Shown here: piece after piece, positions 33,961-45,580 of the stretch | How the letters are laid out: every line of letters starts with the position of its first letter | Position numbering within the stretch: position 1 is the stretch's first letter | DNA from: Boletus sp. NGJ | Lineage: Eukaryota; Basidiomycota; Agaricomycetes; Boletales; Boletaceae | Reading direction: 5' to 3' | NCBI GenBank assembly: GCA_019096195.1 | Contig: JAGTXK010000185.1 | Coordinates: 267,500 to 331,499, forward strand | DNA: 64,000 nucleotides | Program-made: the position numbers and the translations under genes | The notes under the pieces: generated by a model | The model's input: the letters and a program-made list of their open reading frames with translations, nothing else | What the model was told of the DNA's origin: nothing | Databases searched by the model: none

Positions 33961-35190
33961 GACTAATTAAGAGAGTGCTATCGACAAATGAGGAGGATGT
34001 AGAAAGTCCTAGGATACTAGGGAGTACTTACTGGCCCTTTCGATGTTTCTTGGCTTTCTTCTTTGCCATGGGTCCAGATTCCTCACCTTTCCTCTTCTTA
34101 GGGTTTTGTGCTACCACTTTATTGGGTTGTGCCCCCGTCGCCGTTTCCTTCCCCAATTCTGCTGCATCCTCTGTGATTCCTTGTATGATAGCATCAAGGT
34201 CTGTGGGGGCTAGGATCAGTGGCTCCATTAATCCCCGCTCCACTTCATTCCCATTTCTGGTGGAGATGATGTAGGACCAGCCTTTCACGCTCACAGACAT
34301 GAGTTTTTGGCATACTGGGCAGTCAAGATTTCGGTGGGCATTGTCGCTGCATATTGTGCAAACTTGTCATTGAATAAATTCAAGATAATATTCATTTGCC
34401 ATGAAGCTATAGGAAAAATCCTCTTTCTTCATCAATGCGGCTTCATCGTTATCATCATCCATTTTTACTGACACCTCCACCCTGTCCGTTTTCACATTAT
34501 TTTCTAGGGCTATGCGCTGTAGATTTGTTGCAGTGTGGATGAAGTCCAGTCGTTCCAACCTCTGTTTGATTCTAGTCGTACTAAGTCCCGCCAGCACATG
34601 CATGATGGTGATGGGAGTAGGAAACTGATAGTGTTTGCCCAGACAGAGTATTTGATAGCCAAGTCCTCTCCCCAGCTTTATTCAAGCCCCTCAGTAGTTT
34701 CCAAAAGATTTTTTCCTCATTGTGTTCATCAAAGCTGAGAAAATACCTGACTGTTTTCCTCCACTAGGGAACTTTTGTATTTGTTCCGGCCAGATTCCCC
34801 ACTGCTCGACCATAAAGTCAGCAACGAGTTGAGTGATGCACACATTGTAAAGGTTATTGGGGCCAAAATGGAGACCTTTCTCAAAGGCAGTGGCAAAGCT
34901 CAGCCATAGGTGAATAAAGTGTTTTGTGTTTAGTTGGCCATCAATCATCATGATGGAGGTGAAGTAGTGGGTCCCATACCAGGTGGTATCTTCCCCAAAG
35001 TTGTTCTTTATCTCCTTCTTGTGTATCGCCAAGGGCAGTGAGTACAAATACCCCTGCCAGTTATGCCCACCTCATCGTGTTCCATTCCCCACATATTGTC
35101 TTTTCTAAGGGAGTCTTTCGACTTCCCTTTGGTGGATGCAGAGGGTGTTTTCGACAATTTCATAGCAGAAGTGGTGAATGCGGCAGACAT
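33960..35190 (-). pseudogene. Unrecognised protein with small Cys/His motif and basic tail
   Basis: From ATG at 35188-35190 the sequence reads MSAAFTTSAMKLSKTPSAS, a low-complexity start. A frame change near 35050 leads to a well-formed globular stretch (35047-34691) with EDTTWYGTHYFTSIMMIDG and QLVADFMVEQWGIWPEQI. Next come RIKQRLERLDFIHTATNL (34600), an acidic stretch, a TGA at 34367, then VCTICSDNAHRNLDCPVC, a C-x2-C-x4-H-x3-C-x2-C cluster. The C-terminus has NPKKRKGEESGPMAKKKAKKH, a likely nuclear localisation signal. I do not recognise the family. It could be a host nuclear protein or a transposon-encoded DNA-binding protein. Confidence 0.5.
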
Positions 35191-35439
35191 CACAAGGAGG
35201 GGGGTTTAGAGTAGTTATGGGGAGTATCTCCTCAGTTGTCTGCTTAAATACCATTCTGGCAATTGGATATACTTTACTTCAACATCTACGGATTAGGTAT
35301 AACTTTACAGTCTCCATCAAGCTATTCTGCTATTGGTTGCTCATGTCGGCTAGTACTTTGTTTTGATGAGAGGGTTAAAAATACATGTTTTCCTGCTAGT
35401 CGAGTTTGTCAGGTTCTTGCTTGTTTCTTGTGATTGGCT

Positions 35440-35625
35440 CTATGCTTCTACTTTTCCTGATGTTACACATACTAGGGTTAAGGCCAGCATACTGTTGTTG
35501 GCTTGTGCTCTGTTCCATGTATTCCATTCCAAGTAGGGCAGTGTCTCTTCTATCGAAATAACACATATTGGGCTTGGGGCCAACATGTGTTGGCTTGTGC
35601 TCCATTGCACACTATCACATGGTTT
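35440..35625. repeat. Imperfect tandem duplication
   Basis: Two units about 115 bp apart share GGCCA(G/A)CAT...GTTGGCTTGTGCTC, with a preceding ACATA(C/T)T(A/G)GG. The first is at about 35467-35520 and the second at about 35566-35607. No function is inferred. Confidence 0.5.
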
Positions 35626-35999
35626 AAAGATCAATGCCAACCATCCTACATTTCCCCTGGTCTGTTTCATAAAATCCCAGGCAGGGTAGGTGTTGCTCAC
35701 AGTGCTCCCTTGCACCACTGGTGTAGGAGAGCATATCTCACAGAGGCCCTTCAATCCCATCTGTTATCAGCTAAATCCGCAAAAGCTGGGTAAAACATGT
35801 TACAATCCCTTATCAGTTCCGGCCAATGCTCCAGTAGTTCAGTCTCATGTTACCTGACTTAGGATTTCATTTGAGGTTTCAACAAAGGAGTTATGTTTTA
35901 TGGGCTTGATACATTTATTGTGTATATATAAAAATGAATATACTACTAAGCAAAGAGATAACTGCACCCAATTTCAGAAAGGAGACAAGTGAGTAGAGG

Positions 36000-36860
36000 T
36001 GTAATTAGGAGACAAGTGTGAGTCCATTTCTCAATCCATGCCTTTGCCCTTTCCCTTGCCACCCCCAGGCCCACCTTAAGTTCCTCCCAACCCTTGACCA
36101 CCTCCTTCCTCAGTCTGCACCTTCTTGGATTTTGGCTGCTCCCCACCAGGGCCCAATTGCTTATACTTCCCACCTCCAGTGTAGGCCTGGTTACCACCCG
36201 CCAAAGACTGAGGTGTCTTCTCAATCTTCTCAACTTGGTCAGCCAGAGTCTTTACCGTTGCAATCAATGTGCATATTTCCTTGGACACATCCAGGTCTTG
36301 TTTCTCGTCAGATCTCCGAAGCACTCCTCCAAGCTCAAATGACATGGGCTTGTATTCTCCTTGAGCCTGGATTTTGTTCAATGTCCCCAGAAGGGGGCAC
36401 TGAACATGGTCATGGAAGTGACCATTTGCAGGCCTTTCAAGGCAAAATGCACATTGCGGTGCATATATGCAGGCAGCCTTACCTGTGCACCTCCCATGTC
36501 TCCAAACTTGAAGTTGCAACGCTCTGAGCTGGTGACGTCCAAAGCCTTTAAGGTAGCCTTTACTTCTAGGCTTGCCCTTCTCATCCGCTATTAAAACCTG
36601 GTTAGTATAGTTATCCAAACCAGCGGTTACTTGCCTTTACGAAAGAATGTGGATCCAGTCCACAAAGGAAACTTGTTCACAAGGTCAGGGAGGTGCTCCT
36701 TAAGTTCCTTCCTTGAGGGGCAGTGGTCCTCCCACTTGACTTCCCAGCACACCAATGCCCCTCCATATTGTAGATTGTTAGGAATAACTAACTCCAGTGG
36801 GGTTGGCCAAATGGCTCGCATGGCACCCATCAACATATGGCATCTAGACCTTGATACCAA
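36000..36860 (-). pseudogene. Unrecognised gag-like protein with Cys/His cluster and coiled coil
   Basis: Two ORFs are separated by a stop near 36620. The upstream part has CWEVKWEDHCPSRKELKEHL and FPLWTGSTFFRKG. The downstream part has GYLKGFGRHQLRALQL, then CAFCLERPANGHFHDHVQCPLL (C-x2-C, His, His, Cys), a predicted coiled coil SKEICTLIATVKTLADQVEK, and a Gly/Lys-rich tail GGPGGGKGKGKGMD after a stop. A nucleic-acid-binding gag-like protein of a transposon is possible, perhaps related to the neighbouring YR element, but this is only a guess. Confidence 0.45.
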
Positions 36861-37044
36861 AGGTAGACTGGTGAGTCATTCTCTATCGTTTGCTCACATC
36901 ATTCCTGTAATAGCAGTCCACCAAGCCATCAGGCCCATGTTCCCCTACCACCTAGCACAATTCTCTTCATCAAAGCTATAGTTGTCATCATTGTTGTTGT
37001 CTCCCTTTTCATGACTATGAATGGAGTATGAGACACTGTCATAG

Positions 37045-37143
37045 TACTAACAAACCACTATCCAGTTGGACTCTCTCTATGAGCATTATATTACTGTCCA
37101 GCACTCCACAGCACTGGACAGTTAGTCCTGTTTTTACTGATGT
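37045..37143. repeat. Dispersed repeat shared with 53930-54031
   Basis: Both copies contain AAACCACTATCCAGTTGGAC, GCACTGGACAGTTAGTCCTG and TTTTTACTGATG in the same order. At 54031 the repeat ends at a TA dinucleotide, as expected for a Tc1-like non-autonomous element. Confidence 0.7.
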
Positions 37144-37309
37144 GTAGCTTTTAGTCCAGACCTATAGAGAATGGTAAAGACCAAGAAAACAAGACTGAGA
37201 TCCTCTGGTGGCTCTTGGGCCTTTATATAGATCTAATGATAGCTATGCTACATGCATTAATCAGTGAGGCTAACATGAGGATAATATGCCAATTGGATTA
37301 GCCTTAGAG
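37144..37309 (+). repeat. Dispersed repeat shared with 21545-21700
   Basis: It has the same blocks as the 21.5-kb copy: CCAGACCTATAGAG, GAGATCCTCTGGTGGCTCTTG, GGGCCTTTATATAG and AACATGAGGATAA. It ends where the YR element begins. Confidence 0.65.
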
Positions 37310-37503
37310 GGGCACCAGGACGAGAAGCCAGCAAAGCCGAGGTAAAATAGTCTACCCCAGGATGGCATTGGAGTCAAGTGGACACATACAGGACGAAGCC
37401 ACTAGGAACACCATAAACGGTGTTGAAAGGGAGGGAAGGGACGGGAAAAGGCAGTGTAGGAATGAGTAATTGATGGGGAGAGTGGCGAGGCAAAAGCACA
37501 CTA

Positions 37504-38524
37504 TCATACATTAGCAAATGGTGGGTTATGAATGGACCAACCATGAAAAAGAACATTCTGCAAGAGTGTGGGATGGTGACGAATATAGCACTCAAAGGTG
37601 TCTGATTTCCACCTTCCAATAGCTTGAATTTGGGAGGGTGGAACACCTGCAGCAGCAAGTGATGTGGCACCACCAGCACCCATTGAATGACCCCAAGTGA
37701 CGTAACCTAGACATAAACCAGGGGCGAGAAGGCACAGGACCATCAGAACAGACCCATAACTGAGGAAACAATGGGAACAAGACATCATGAGATACAATGT
37801 ACTGGCGAAAAATGCAGTGTGGATCAGGAGCAGAAGTGCTCTTTTGAATGATCACCTGATCACCTTCAAAGAGATCATCACTCTTGGACTGAGGAATGGA
37901 GAAGGTGGTGGAGGTGGAGTCCAGATGGACATCATGTCTCCAGGAGATCTTAGAGAGTGAGCAAAGATGTGAGCTGTCAGTGGACAAGCTCCCCTAAGTG
38001 CAACAGGCCAAAGAAGCCCAGGAGCAGGGTGAGGAACAGCAATCTATCATGGGATAGAGGCTGGAGAAGGTGGTGATACACATACAATAGATGAGATCAT
38101 CTCGAGTGAGGGGCGCTTTCTGGTGCACAGGACGAGAGAAATGGCACAGAGAACCTTTGAGTGTGCACACAACCAGGGAAGAATACCTGTTGGAGCGAAC
38201 AGATGGAAAGGTTGACTTGAGTTTGGATACAATGCCGGCCAGGTAGGCACGAACAGAGCGTGGCTCGATGTGATGAGACATGAAGGTAACATATAGGGAC
38301 AAGGTGTTGGCAGTAGGATCTGGGTCAAGGTGATGGAGTTGGCAGAAGGTGAGATAGGAATTCAGAGCAGATGAGTAGACTGCTTGAGTGGATCGGTCAA
38401 GAGCACAGCCAAGCAGCAATGGAGCGCTCAAGAAGGGGGCGCTCCATGGACCAAGCAGCCCGAACAGGTTGCCTGGCCCGGGAGGAGATGGTGAGGCTCC
38501 ATAACTTGGCTGCCCCCAGCGCAA
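37504..38524 (-). pseudogene. Tyrosine recombinase of the DIRS-like element
   Basis: The N-terminal SAM-like part has LDRSTQAVYSSALNSYLTFC, NTLSLYVTFMSHHIEPRSV and YLAGIVSKLK. The catalytic part is spread over frames: FGLLHLGELV (the first catalytic Arg of GLLRLGE is His), DPHCIFRQYIVSHD, GHSMGAGGATSLAAAGVPP and IQAIGRWKSDTFECYIRHHP. The HxxR box reads HSMG, so the second Arg is Gly. The Trp and nucleophile-region Tyr are present. Frameshifts lie near 37990 and 37700. The loss of both Arg residues predicts an inactive enzyme. Confidence 0.85.
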
Positions 38525-38550
38525 GTGAGGGGGTTGAAAGGCAGAAATGG

Positions 38551-38950
38551 TCAGCTCAGGGTGTGATGCTGCAAGCTGAGCATTCTGAAGACGAGACAGC
38601 GAACTCCAGGGACATGGAACACTCGAAAGTGAAACCCTCGACTAAGCACAAGATCAGCAACCTGAATCAACATCCAGTTGAATGCAGGCAGTGCTGAAAG
38701 CGAATTGAACAGTTGGACAGTGTTTAGGCTGTCTGTGAAGACTGCAAGGCATTGTCCTTCTATGAGACGGGGTGCTGCATCAAGGATGGCTGCACAGACA
38801 CACAGAGACTCGAGATAGAAGATAGATCCTCCAAGCTGGGCGGAAGATGTCATGGGCTGGTGCATGGAATTGCTAGCCTGAATGATGGGTACCAGAAGCC
38901 CAAACCGAATGTTGTGCTTGCTTGAAAGTCAGATTCTCCCTAGCAAATGC
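38551..38950 (-). pseudogene. RNase H fragment of the DIRS-like element
   Basis: The segments GGSIFYLESLCVCAAI (Glu), LAVFTDSLNTVQLFNSL (Asp) and RVFHVPGV are typical of RNase H in YR retroelements. The usual NVVADALSR that should follow HVPG is altered here (CLVFRMLSL). Reverse transcriptase motifs are not found upstream. Confidence 0.7.
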
Positions 38951-39009
38951 AAATGACATTCTCCACACGATATCCTTAATCAAACACAGGTTCAGATCTG
39001 TGCATAGGA

Positions 39010-40015
39010 TTGGTGGTCAGTTCTCTTTCTCCCTTGCTTAAATCTGTTCCTTTTCTAACCACTTTCTTATTTAGGCATTTCAAATGGCTTCGTCTTGCTG
39101 CTGTCTTTATTGTCATTCAAAACTTCAATTTAACAAGTCTCCAGGATTGTGCTTCTGAAAACTCCCTGGCCCTAGGTGCAATCATTATTTGGATTCTCAA
39201 TAGAGCCCATTGCACTCCTCTTTATCACACTCTTGGTCTCACCAAGGAAGCTTGCCCAGAAGTACTCCTTGATGAAGATGACGACCCACAAGATCCCAAT
39301 GCCATCACAACTCCTCTTATGTATGACTTTGGAGTCTACTTCTTATGCAATATTGCTGTTGACAATTGAACTCATTGTCTATGCATTTCTTAGGCAAAGA
39401 CTTTTACTCCCCAGTTCATTGCACAAGCAGATGAACAAGGAAGCATCAATGAAGTTCGCCATTTGCTCAATGCTAATCAACTTTGAATTGGTAAATGTCC
39501 TATCAATTCTGAGAGGACTGGAAACAGAACATGCCATCAAACAACAAGCAGTTGAAGATCTCTATATGAACCTTCAGCTTTCTTTCATACCAGTTTAACA
39601 TCCAATTCTAGATAACACTGCTGGGCACATTCACTTCGATCACTTCTTTCCTCTCACAATTCCTTAGTATGCTGAAGAGAACTTTGGCAAGGCACACTAC
39701 TTCAGGACCTACATTGGATTGCTAGGTCATCTCCCATCAGCAAGACTAAACCTGGTTAGAGCAGAACTACAAACAAAGTTTTTCTCTTTGACATGGATAC
39801 CATATACTGAAAGTGATCACATGTGGTGTACAAAGCAGATCAACTTCCAATGATGGAAATACCTACCAGTCAATGGAGATCACAAGAGATTCAAAATTGC
39901 AGTTCATGGTAGAGCCATCATGCAGCTTGGACAACAACCTAGTCTTCGTCCTATTCTAAGAGTAGAGGATTTATGTAAAGAGTTAGAAGAGTCAGAAAAG
40001 GAAAATGTGTAGATT
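39010..40015 (+). pseudogene. Unrecognised decayed coding region
   Basis: Three successive frames read like one protein. 39070-39369 has HFKWLRLAAVFIVIQNF, NRAHCTPLYHTLGLTKEA and DEDDDPQDPNA. 39400-39598 has FELVNVLSILRGLETEH. A third frame at about 39600-40010 has AGHIHFDHFFPLTIPQYAEEN, FRTYIGLLGHLPSARLNL and a final ELEESEKENV. I do not recognise a domain. It converges with the minus-strand region that ends near 40080. Confidence 0.4.
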
Positions 40016-40029
40016 GAATATACTTTTTC

Positions 40030-41590
40030 CTATTATTGTATATGTAAATAGTTGAAAGAAATTGAGAATGTTTGCTATTGGCCATATATCATAAAATAAA
40101 AGAGAGTGTCCAAATGTGCGCCAAGTGACAATCTTGCCTGGAATTCCCATCTGAAGTCCAATGTCAATCAACCATTGCTCTAAATTAATTGAATCCATCT
40201 CAAGTATGCAAGTCAGATCATTAAGAGCCTGAACACATTCATGATCTGGTTTGTGATGAGGAACAGAAGGTGGTGCCTGAGGTTGATTGTGGAGAGGGGG
40301 TTGTGAACTGTTGCAGCCTTCCAGCCATGGAGTTCATGGCCAAAATATGCATCCTGGAAGTAGAAACAGAGTTGTGCAACACATTGGAGGTATCCACGAG
40401 TGAAATTGTTGAGAAGAAAAGCAGAGATATGTGTGAGTCAAATCATTCGATTTTGGGACGGTTGGATGGACCAGGCTGAGCAGTGATGGCACTGGCGGAT
40501 GGTGCTGGTCACAGTTTAACACTGAAAGTGATTGGCTGAAGACCATCTGGGGACAATGAGAGGGAGATGAGGGGTGAAGAGCAAGCAGGCTTTGTGGTGA
40601 AGGTCAACTGCTCCAACTCAGCAAGTTCATCAAGGTTTTTTTCCCAAGTTGGGTCGGCTCATATTCGTTGCAGGATCTCATCCGTCTCTGGGTCCCAAGC
40701 TTTGACAGGTGATGGTTGATGGGAGGGTGTGAGCTCACACATGAAGACATTGATGGCTTCAATAACGTTAGGAGGAGCATGTACTGGAGTCACAGGAAGA
40801 GCTGGGACTGAGGCAGGACCAGAGCGAGCAGGGGGTATGCAGAGGCATAACGGAGAGAGGAGATTGTGGGGAGGAGCAGATGTGGAGGTGGTCAAGATTG
40901 AAATGGTTGGGAGAGGGAGGGGTGGCTTTGGCAGAGGTTATTTAGTAGAAGGACAGGTAGGCGACAACAGTCCTGTTGCCTTTGCGCATATTTTCTTTGT
41001 TCTGCACTTGTTGTGTTGTGAGGGAACAGTATCCATCTCAATGTCATTTGGATCCATGCCCACAACTTCGACTTCATCGTCTGATTCGACCGCATTGATT
41101 GTGCTTGTACCTTTGTTGACATGAGCTGGTAGAAATGCACTCTCTTCTGCTGCGGATAGCGGTAGATGCAACCACAGAGTTGTTCATTGTCCAATGCAGA
41201 CTATAGGGTATCCTGTCATTATGTGAGAGAAACAAAGGTCAGAGAGAAAGTGACTTACTGCAATGATCATAATGTTTGCACATGCAAGGTTCAGACCAAT
41301 GAGACCAACCATGGAGAGGATCAACACACACAAGCCAGCGGTGTGAGTGGAGGACTGGAATTCTTGAAAGACCTTCTTTCACTTGTTCTGGAGAGTCCAA
41401 CCTTTGAGTTTGAGTGTCTTGATGCCATGTAATTTGAGCACCTGTGAATATATATATATCAGCAGAATGTGAATAAATAGCGAACAGAATACTTATGTCT
41501 TGAATAGAAGAGTTAGAGCTTGGGAATAGCGAGAAGGTGATTATTCGGTTGGGATCTTGTGTTGTTGGCGGTGAAGCGATGGATGGCACT
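40030..41590 (-). pseudogene. Unrecognised decayed coding region, Pro/Ser-rich
   Basis: The minus strand has MPSIASPPTTQDPN (41589), then an acidic segment INAVESDDEVEVVGMDPND (41100), a Pro-rich region PPHNLLSPLCLCIPPARSGP, NVIEAINVFMCELTPSHQPS and KAWDPETDEILQRI followed by a stop. A C-terminal stretch near 40190 has INLEQWLIDIGLQMGIPGK. Introns may separate some parts. The family is not recognised. A low-complexity scaffold with a short folded end is what can be seen. Confidence 0.4.
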
Positions 41591-41989
41591 AGGTGAGGAA
41601 CAAGGGTTTGACCATCCTCATGGATGGTGAGAGTGGAAGCATTGTCAACCTAAAGGTGGTAGGTGACAATGTTGGCCAGGATGTTGAGCTTGGTGGATGC
41701 TTGCTTCTGCTTCCAGGCATTGAATGAGGTGGATGTGGTCCAATTACCTTGGTCACTGGCGCATGGATTCATGTGGGGATGCAGGAGCCCATGACAAAAT
41801 TCAATGTAGAAATTCTAAGGGAGGATGGATTAGCCTGAATGAATTATGAAATGCAAAGGGGAAAAGAAGGCGTCAAGGACACCTGTGTGAGGTGGGCATG
41901 CAATGGAACATATGCAGTACACAGAATCACATGACAAGTGTGGCCATCTGGGACGCCTGCAATGCACAACAGCATATAACCATGTGACC

Positions 41990-43480
41990 TTGTCGCATCA
42001 GCACTGAGTGGGCATTGGGGGTACCCACGAATAATGCAGCATCAGTGAGTAAAATAGCAAAATAAGCATAGTGTGAGCAGCATGAAGGGTGGGTGTCCCA
42101 GACGCCTGAACACTGAACAGAATGACAATAGGGACATTATCTTGCCTGCGCCTGCTAGCATTGTTAATAATCCTTGTTTGATTACTTGGAATGTTTTTCC
42201 TATCCTGACACCCCATCCATGAGTAACACAGGGGAACCCTTGAAGGCTCATTGAAGCATTCAAAAAAATGCCAATAAGTTGGTGCCATTGAGGACAATGG
42301 GGCTTGCATGGATTTGCCACATCCGCCAACCACAGGTCAATGACTCCATTTGGATCAGTAAACTTCTAAAAAAAGTGAATGACCTTTTTCTGACACCTAA
42401 GATACTCCCACAGCTCATGCTGTGACAATGACCCCAGATCCTCAACTTCCTTTTTCTATGCCATGTCCACCTCCCAACCATCTGGAAGTTCAAAAACATC
42501 TGAGTTCTTGTCCATGACAAGGTGTTCCAGCACAGCTGTCACCAAGTGTTCAAGATTGCGGATGTCCTCAGCAGATGCAAACTTCTGAAGCGCATCCCTG
42601 AGGACCTTAGGTAGAGCTAAGTATATGTAATTGTTGATTAGAATTCTACTAGTAATCAAATGAAGACTCACTGTTGTGAAGCTCATTGTTTGTCTTGTCA
42701 TTTTGCACCTCCATGAACAGCACCTGGAGAGTCTGCTGCATCTTTTTGACTTCCTTGATCAATGCCTTGTCAGTGTATCACTGGAGGACTGTCAACTGCT
42801 TGTGAATTTGCTCTAAATACATTTTGAGCATTTTGATGGGGAGTTGAGCCCCTCACTGAATCTCTGTGTGATATCAAGCTGTGTGTAATGTACTGATCCG
42901 AGTGATTAAACTTACTAGCCCAGGCTTCATCCAACTTCTGCCATTGCTTTGTGACTATGGTTGCCTCCCACTTCAACCCCTTTCTATACCTATGCTATGT
43001 GTTGACGATGACCGCATCAGAGAAGTCCTTGATCTCTACGACCAAGAAAAGTGAGTCTTTTTGAAAAATGTCATCCCTGAATAGAGTCGACATGAGGTTT
43101 ATCTAACTGAGGTATAAACCTGCACATCCTCAAGGTTGGGAAGCTATTGTCATTAGTTGTGAGTTGGTAGAGTTGTAGATAGTACATACTACATTTGATT
43201 TCACCTGAGCTATTGCCTCATACAGGGTAACTTTGCTGTCCTTGAATACATTGTCAACTATCTGATTGAACTTCCACATCCAAATGCTCAACTTGATGAA
43301 ATCAGCCCATGTGTGTTGGCCCGCTGTGTTGTTATCAGTAAACATCCTTCTGAAATACTGAATGTGCAATGTTGGTGATTGACTTCAAAGGTTCTGTGCA
43401 TAGATCTTGATGCTGTCAGTGACCAAGACTGACCATTCCTTGAGGTTGGAAGAGGGTGAATCTGGATCCACATAGTCTAG
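41990..43480 (-). pseudogene. Unrecognised multi-segment coding region
   Basis: The minus strand has these segments in order: FRRMFTDNNTAGQHTWADF and KVTLYEAIAQVKSN (43369-43190), WQKLDEAWASKFNHSD (42976 region), LRDALQKFASAEDIRNLEHL, FELPDGWEVDMA, SQHELWEYLRCQKKVIHFF and KPHCPQWHQLIGIF (42640-42260). Gaps between them could be introns. The overall style resembles fungal hypothetical proteins linked to transposons. I cannot name it. Confidence 0.4.
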
Positions 43481-43879
43481 AGTTGTCCAAGAAATGCTCG
43501 TGACTTTTGTGAGGCCCTGCCAGACCATGCAATTCCAAGGTAAGCTATCTGTTTTTCCAAGAATGAGGAGTGCTGTGCTGATAGAGAGGGTAGGCCTTAG
43601 CGAGAATCAATCAGATCAGTACTGGACCAGTCACCTTTTTATAGTATAAGTATCAACCCTCACCCTGATGCTATTAGTAGTCACCATGATCAAACAGTGA
43701 ACTGACATGTCATTTGATCAATCAGCTGGACACTTCAAGATCCATGTCACTCTTTGAATGTGAGTTCAAATCTAGAAATCTCCATCATTAGTTAACCTGT
43801 ACAAATTGCATCCCATTCAGGGGGTCTCAGACGCTGTCACTGCAGAAGCAATCATTTCAGCATTTTTGAAAAGCAGTCA

Positions 43880-44200
43880 GAGGGGCAGGGGCATCTAGGA
43901 CACCTGTGTGCACAGTGTGTCTCACATTTTTCTTGTTTCTGTTCTCATTCTTAAAATGAAGGTGTCGTGGATGCCTGCAGGCAGGAGTGCATCACAACCA
44001 AGCACAATGTGGCATGCATGCAGCAGCATAAGTGAGCAGGTGTCAGTGATGCCCACATGTATGAGGTGAGTTCATCTGATCACCCCAAACATGCAAGCAG
44101 GTGTCCATGATGCCCACTTTATCAGCTTCCAATCTGTCTAATAGGGCTGGCATATGCAAGCAGGAGTCTGGGATGTCCATGTCTGCAGTGAGTTCAGCTA
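43880..44200. repeat. Degenerate repeat of a GGTGTCC-TGATGCCCA motif
   Basis: The motif occurs at 43891-43906 (inverted), 43960-43975, 44037-44055, 44098-44117 and 44162-44181, with spacing of roughly 60-80 bp. Related words occur at about 44340 and at 41875-42110. No known element was recognised. Confidence 0.5.
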
Positions 44201-45580
44201 ACCAATTTCAGAGTTTGATCACCCTGCCTGTGCAATCTGGGTAGTGTACATGGTGCATGTGGATATTAGTAAACCTGACTCACCTTATATATGTGTGAAT
44301 GTCAATCTTATGATGTCATGTAACCATACCACACATATGAGCATCCTGGACACCTTCAGGCCAATTAGTAATACCCTCACACAATATAGCATTCTGTGAA
44401 CAATTGCCACCATAGAAATTCATCTTATAATTTAAATAATATACTTGCTTGCTACTCCAATGTAGAGTTCAATCTTGCTCCATTATATTGTATATTTAAA
44501 TTAGGTTTATAGGGCCTTACTATATATGGAACCCTACCTTCCTAATTCAGCCTTTTTATGATTATGGTTAGGGTTCAAATTCTACCTAGGAATCCAGCAA
44601 ACAGTCTCATAACCTAATCTAACCTAAGCCAGGAAGCAGGCCCTACTTCAACTTAGGTCTGTGGTCAGTTTCCACAGTCACATGATCAGTTATCTAACGA
44701 GCCAAATGGGATGTGGCTTCTGGTATTCACCAGATATAACACAGCTGACTAATACTTGGTCCAACCAGCAATGATCTATGATGGCAGGTTTCAAATGGCT
44801 GTGGTAAAGAACTACTTAGTATAGCTTTGAACCAATTGTACTGTGTTTGGCCCAAAAAAGGATATTCTCCCATCAGTCTACCCAGGATAATACAAAATCA
44901 TGGTGAGCCGTACTAGTTTCGATTAGTATATCCTAAGATAGTGTGGATTTAGTGGTGTGTGCTCCTACTGATGAGACCAAAAGGTTGAAACCCATAATCA
45001 GGCCTTTAGTGTAGACAAGTGGTAGGGTGGTAGCTAAGGCTATACACCACCAGTGTTGTGATATATGACTGGTAGTCAAGTACTCTATCATGGCCCAAAA
45101 AGGTAATCCCTTGCTAAGACAAAAAGTGTTATCACCTTACCAGCTTTAATGCCTCACCTTGCTGCTTCACAGCTCAGCTTGGCTTGTCTAACCTAATTAA
45201 AAACCGGAAAGATCCAAGTGATACCAGCAAGATCTGATTTTAATTTCTGCTGCATCTATCTCCACTCTTCCACATTTTATTAATGATTCATGCATGACTC
45301 TTTCCTGTACAAGTACAGATAAGAGTCAAGAAATTCTTTTTATCTATTCACGAGAGGTCTGATGAGTCCCTGGACAAAATAGATGGTTGAGTGCTGGTTG
45401 CCCTCAGTCTACGTAATACCTATCTGGCAACCCATCCTACACTATCCTGCTCACACTCTTGCTTTGCTCGAGTGCTCACTCCCCTGACCATGGTCCTGAA
45501 TTTCATGTAGGGCTACAATAAATGTATCCTCCAAATTCTGTTGATCAAAGGAATTAACTTGCTGTGAAACTTCAGCAGCT
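44201..45580. other. Non-coding region, no gene seen
   Basis: The sequence is AT-rich with only short ORFs. No LTR, terminal repeat or conserved motif was identified. Confidence 0.45.

Larger units (their letters stand above)
37310..38950 (-). mobile_element. DIRS-like tyrosine-recombinase retroelement, 3' part
   Basis: The minus strand carries an RNase H fragment followed by a tyrosine recombinase, the order found in DIRS-like elements. They integrate by a tyrosine recombinase and not a DDE integrase. The outer end at 37310 is defined by the match to the copy inside the Helitron (27051). The RT that should lie upstream (above 38950) is not recognisable. Confidence 0.75.

Noticed and set aside
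35018-35060. A tiny 17-nt intron (GTGGGC...GGCAG) restoring the frame of the unknown gene at 34-35 kb
   Set aside because: It is far below the usual minimum for fungal introns. A frameshift is more likely.
37374-37410. Shared peptide GVPSGFVLYVST at 37.4 kb and 26.98 kb as a protein domain
   Set aside because: The recombinase frame stops at 37504. The shared peptide is a by-product of the conserved non-coding end of the YR element.
43880-44200. CRISPR-like array
   Set aside because: Repeat units are degenerate, differ in orientation, and the sequence is clearly eukaryotic.
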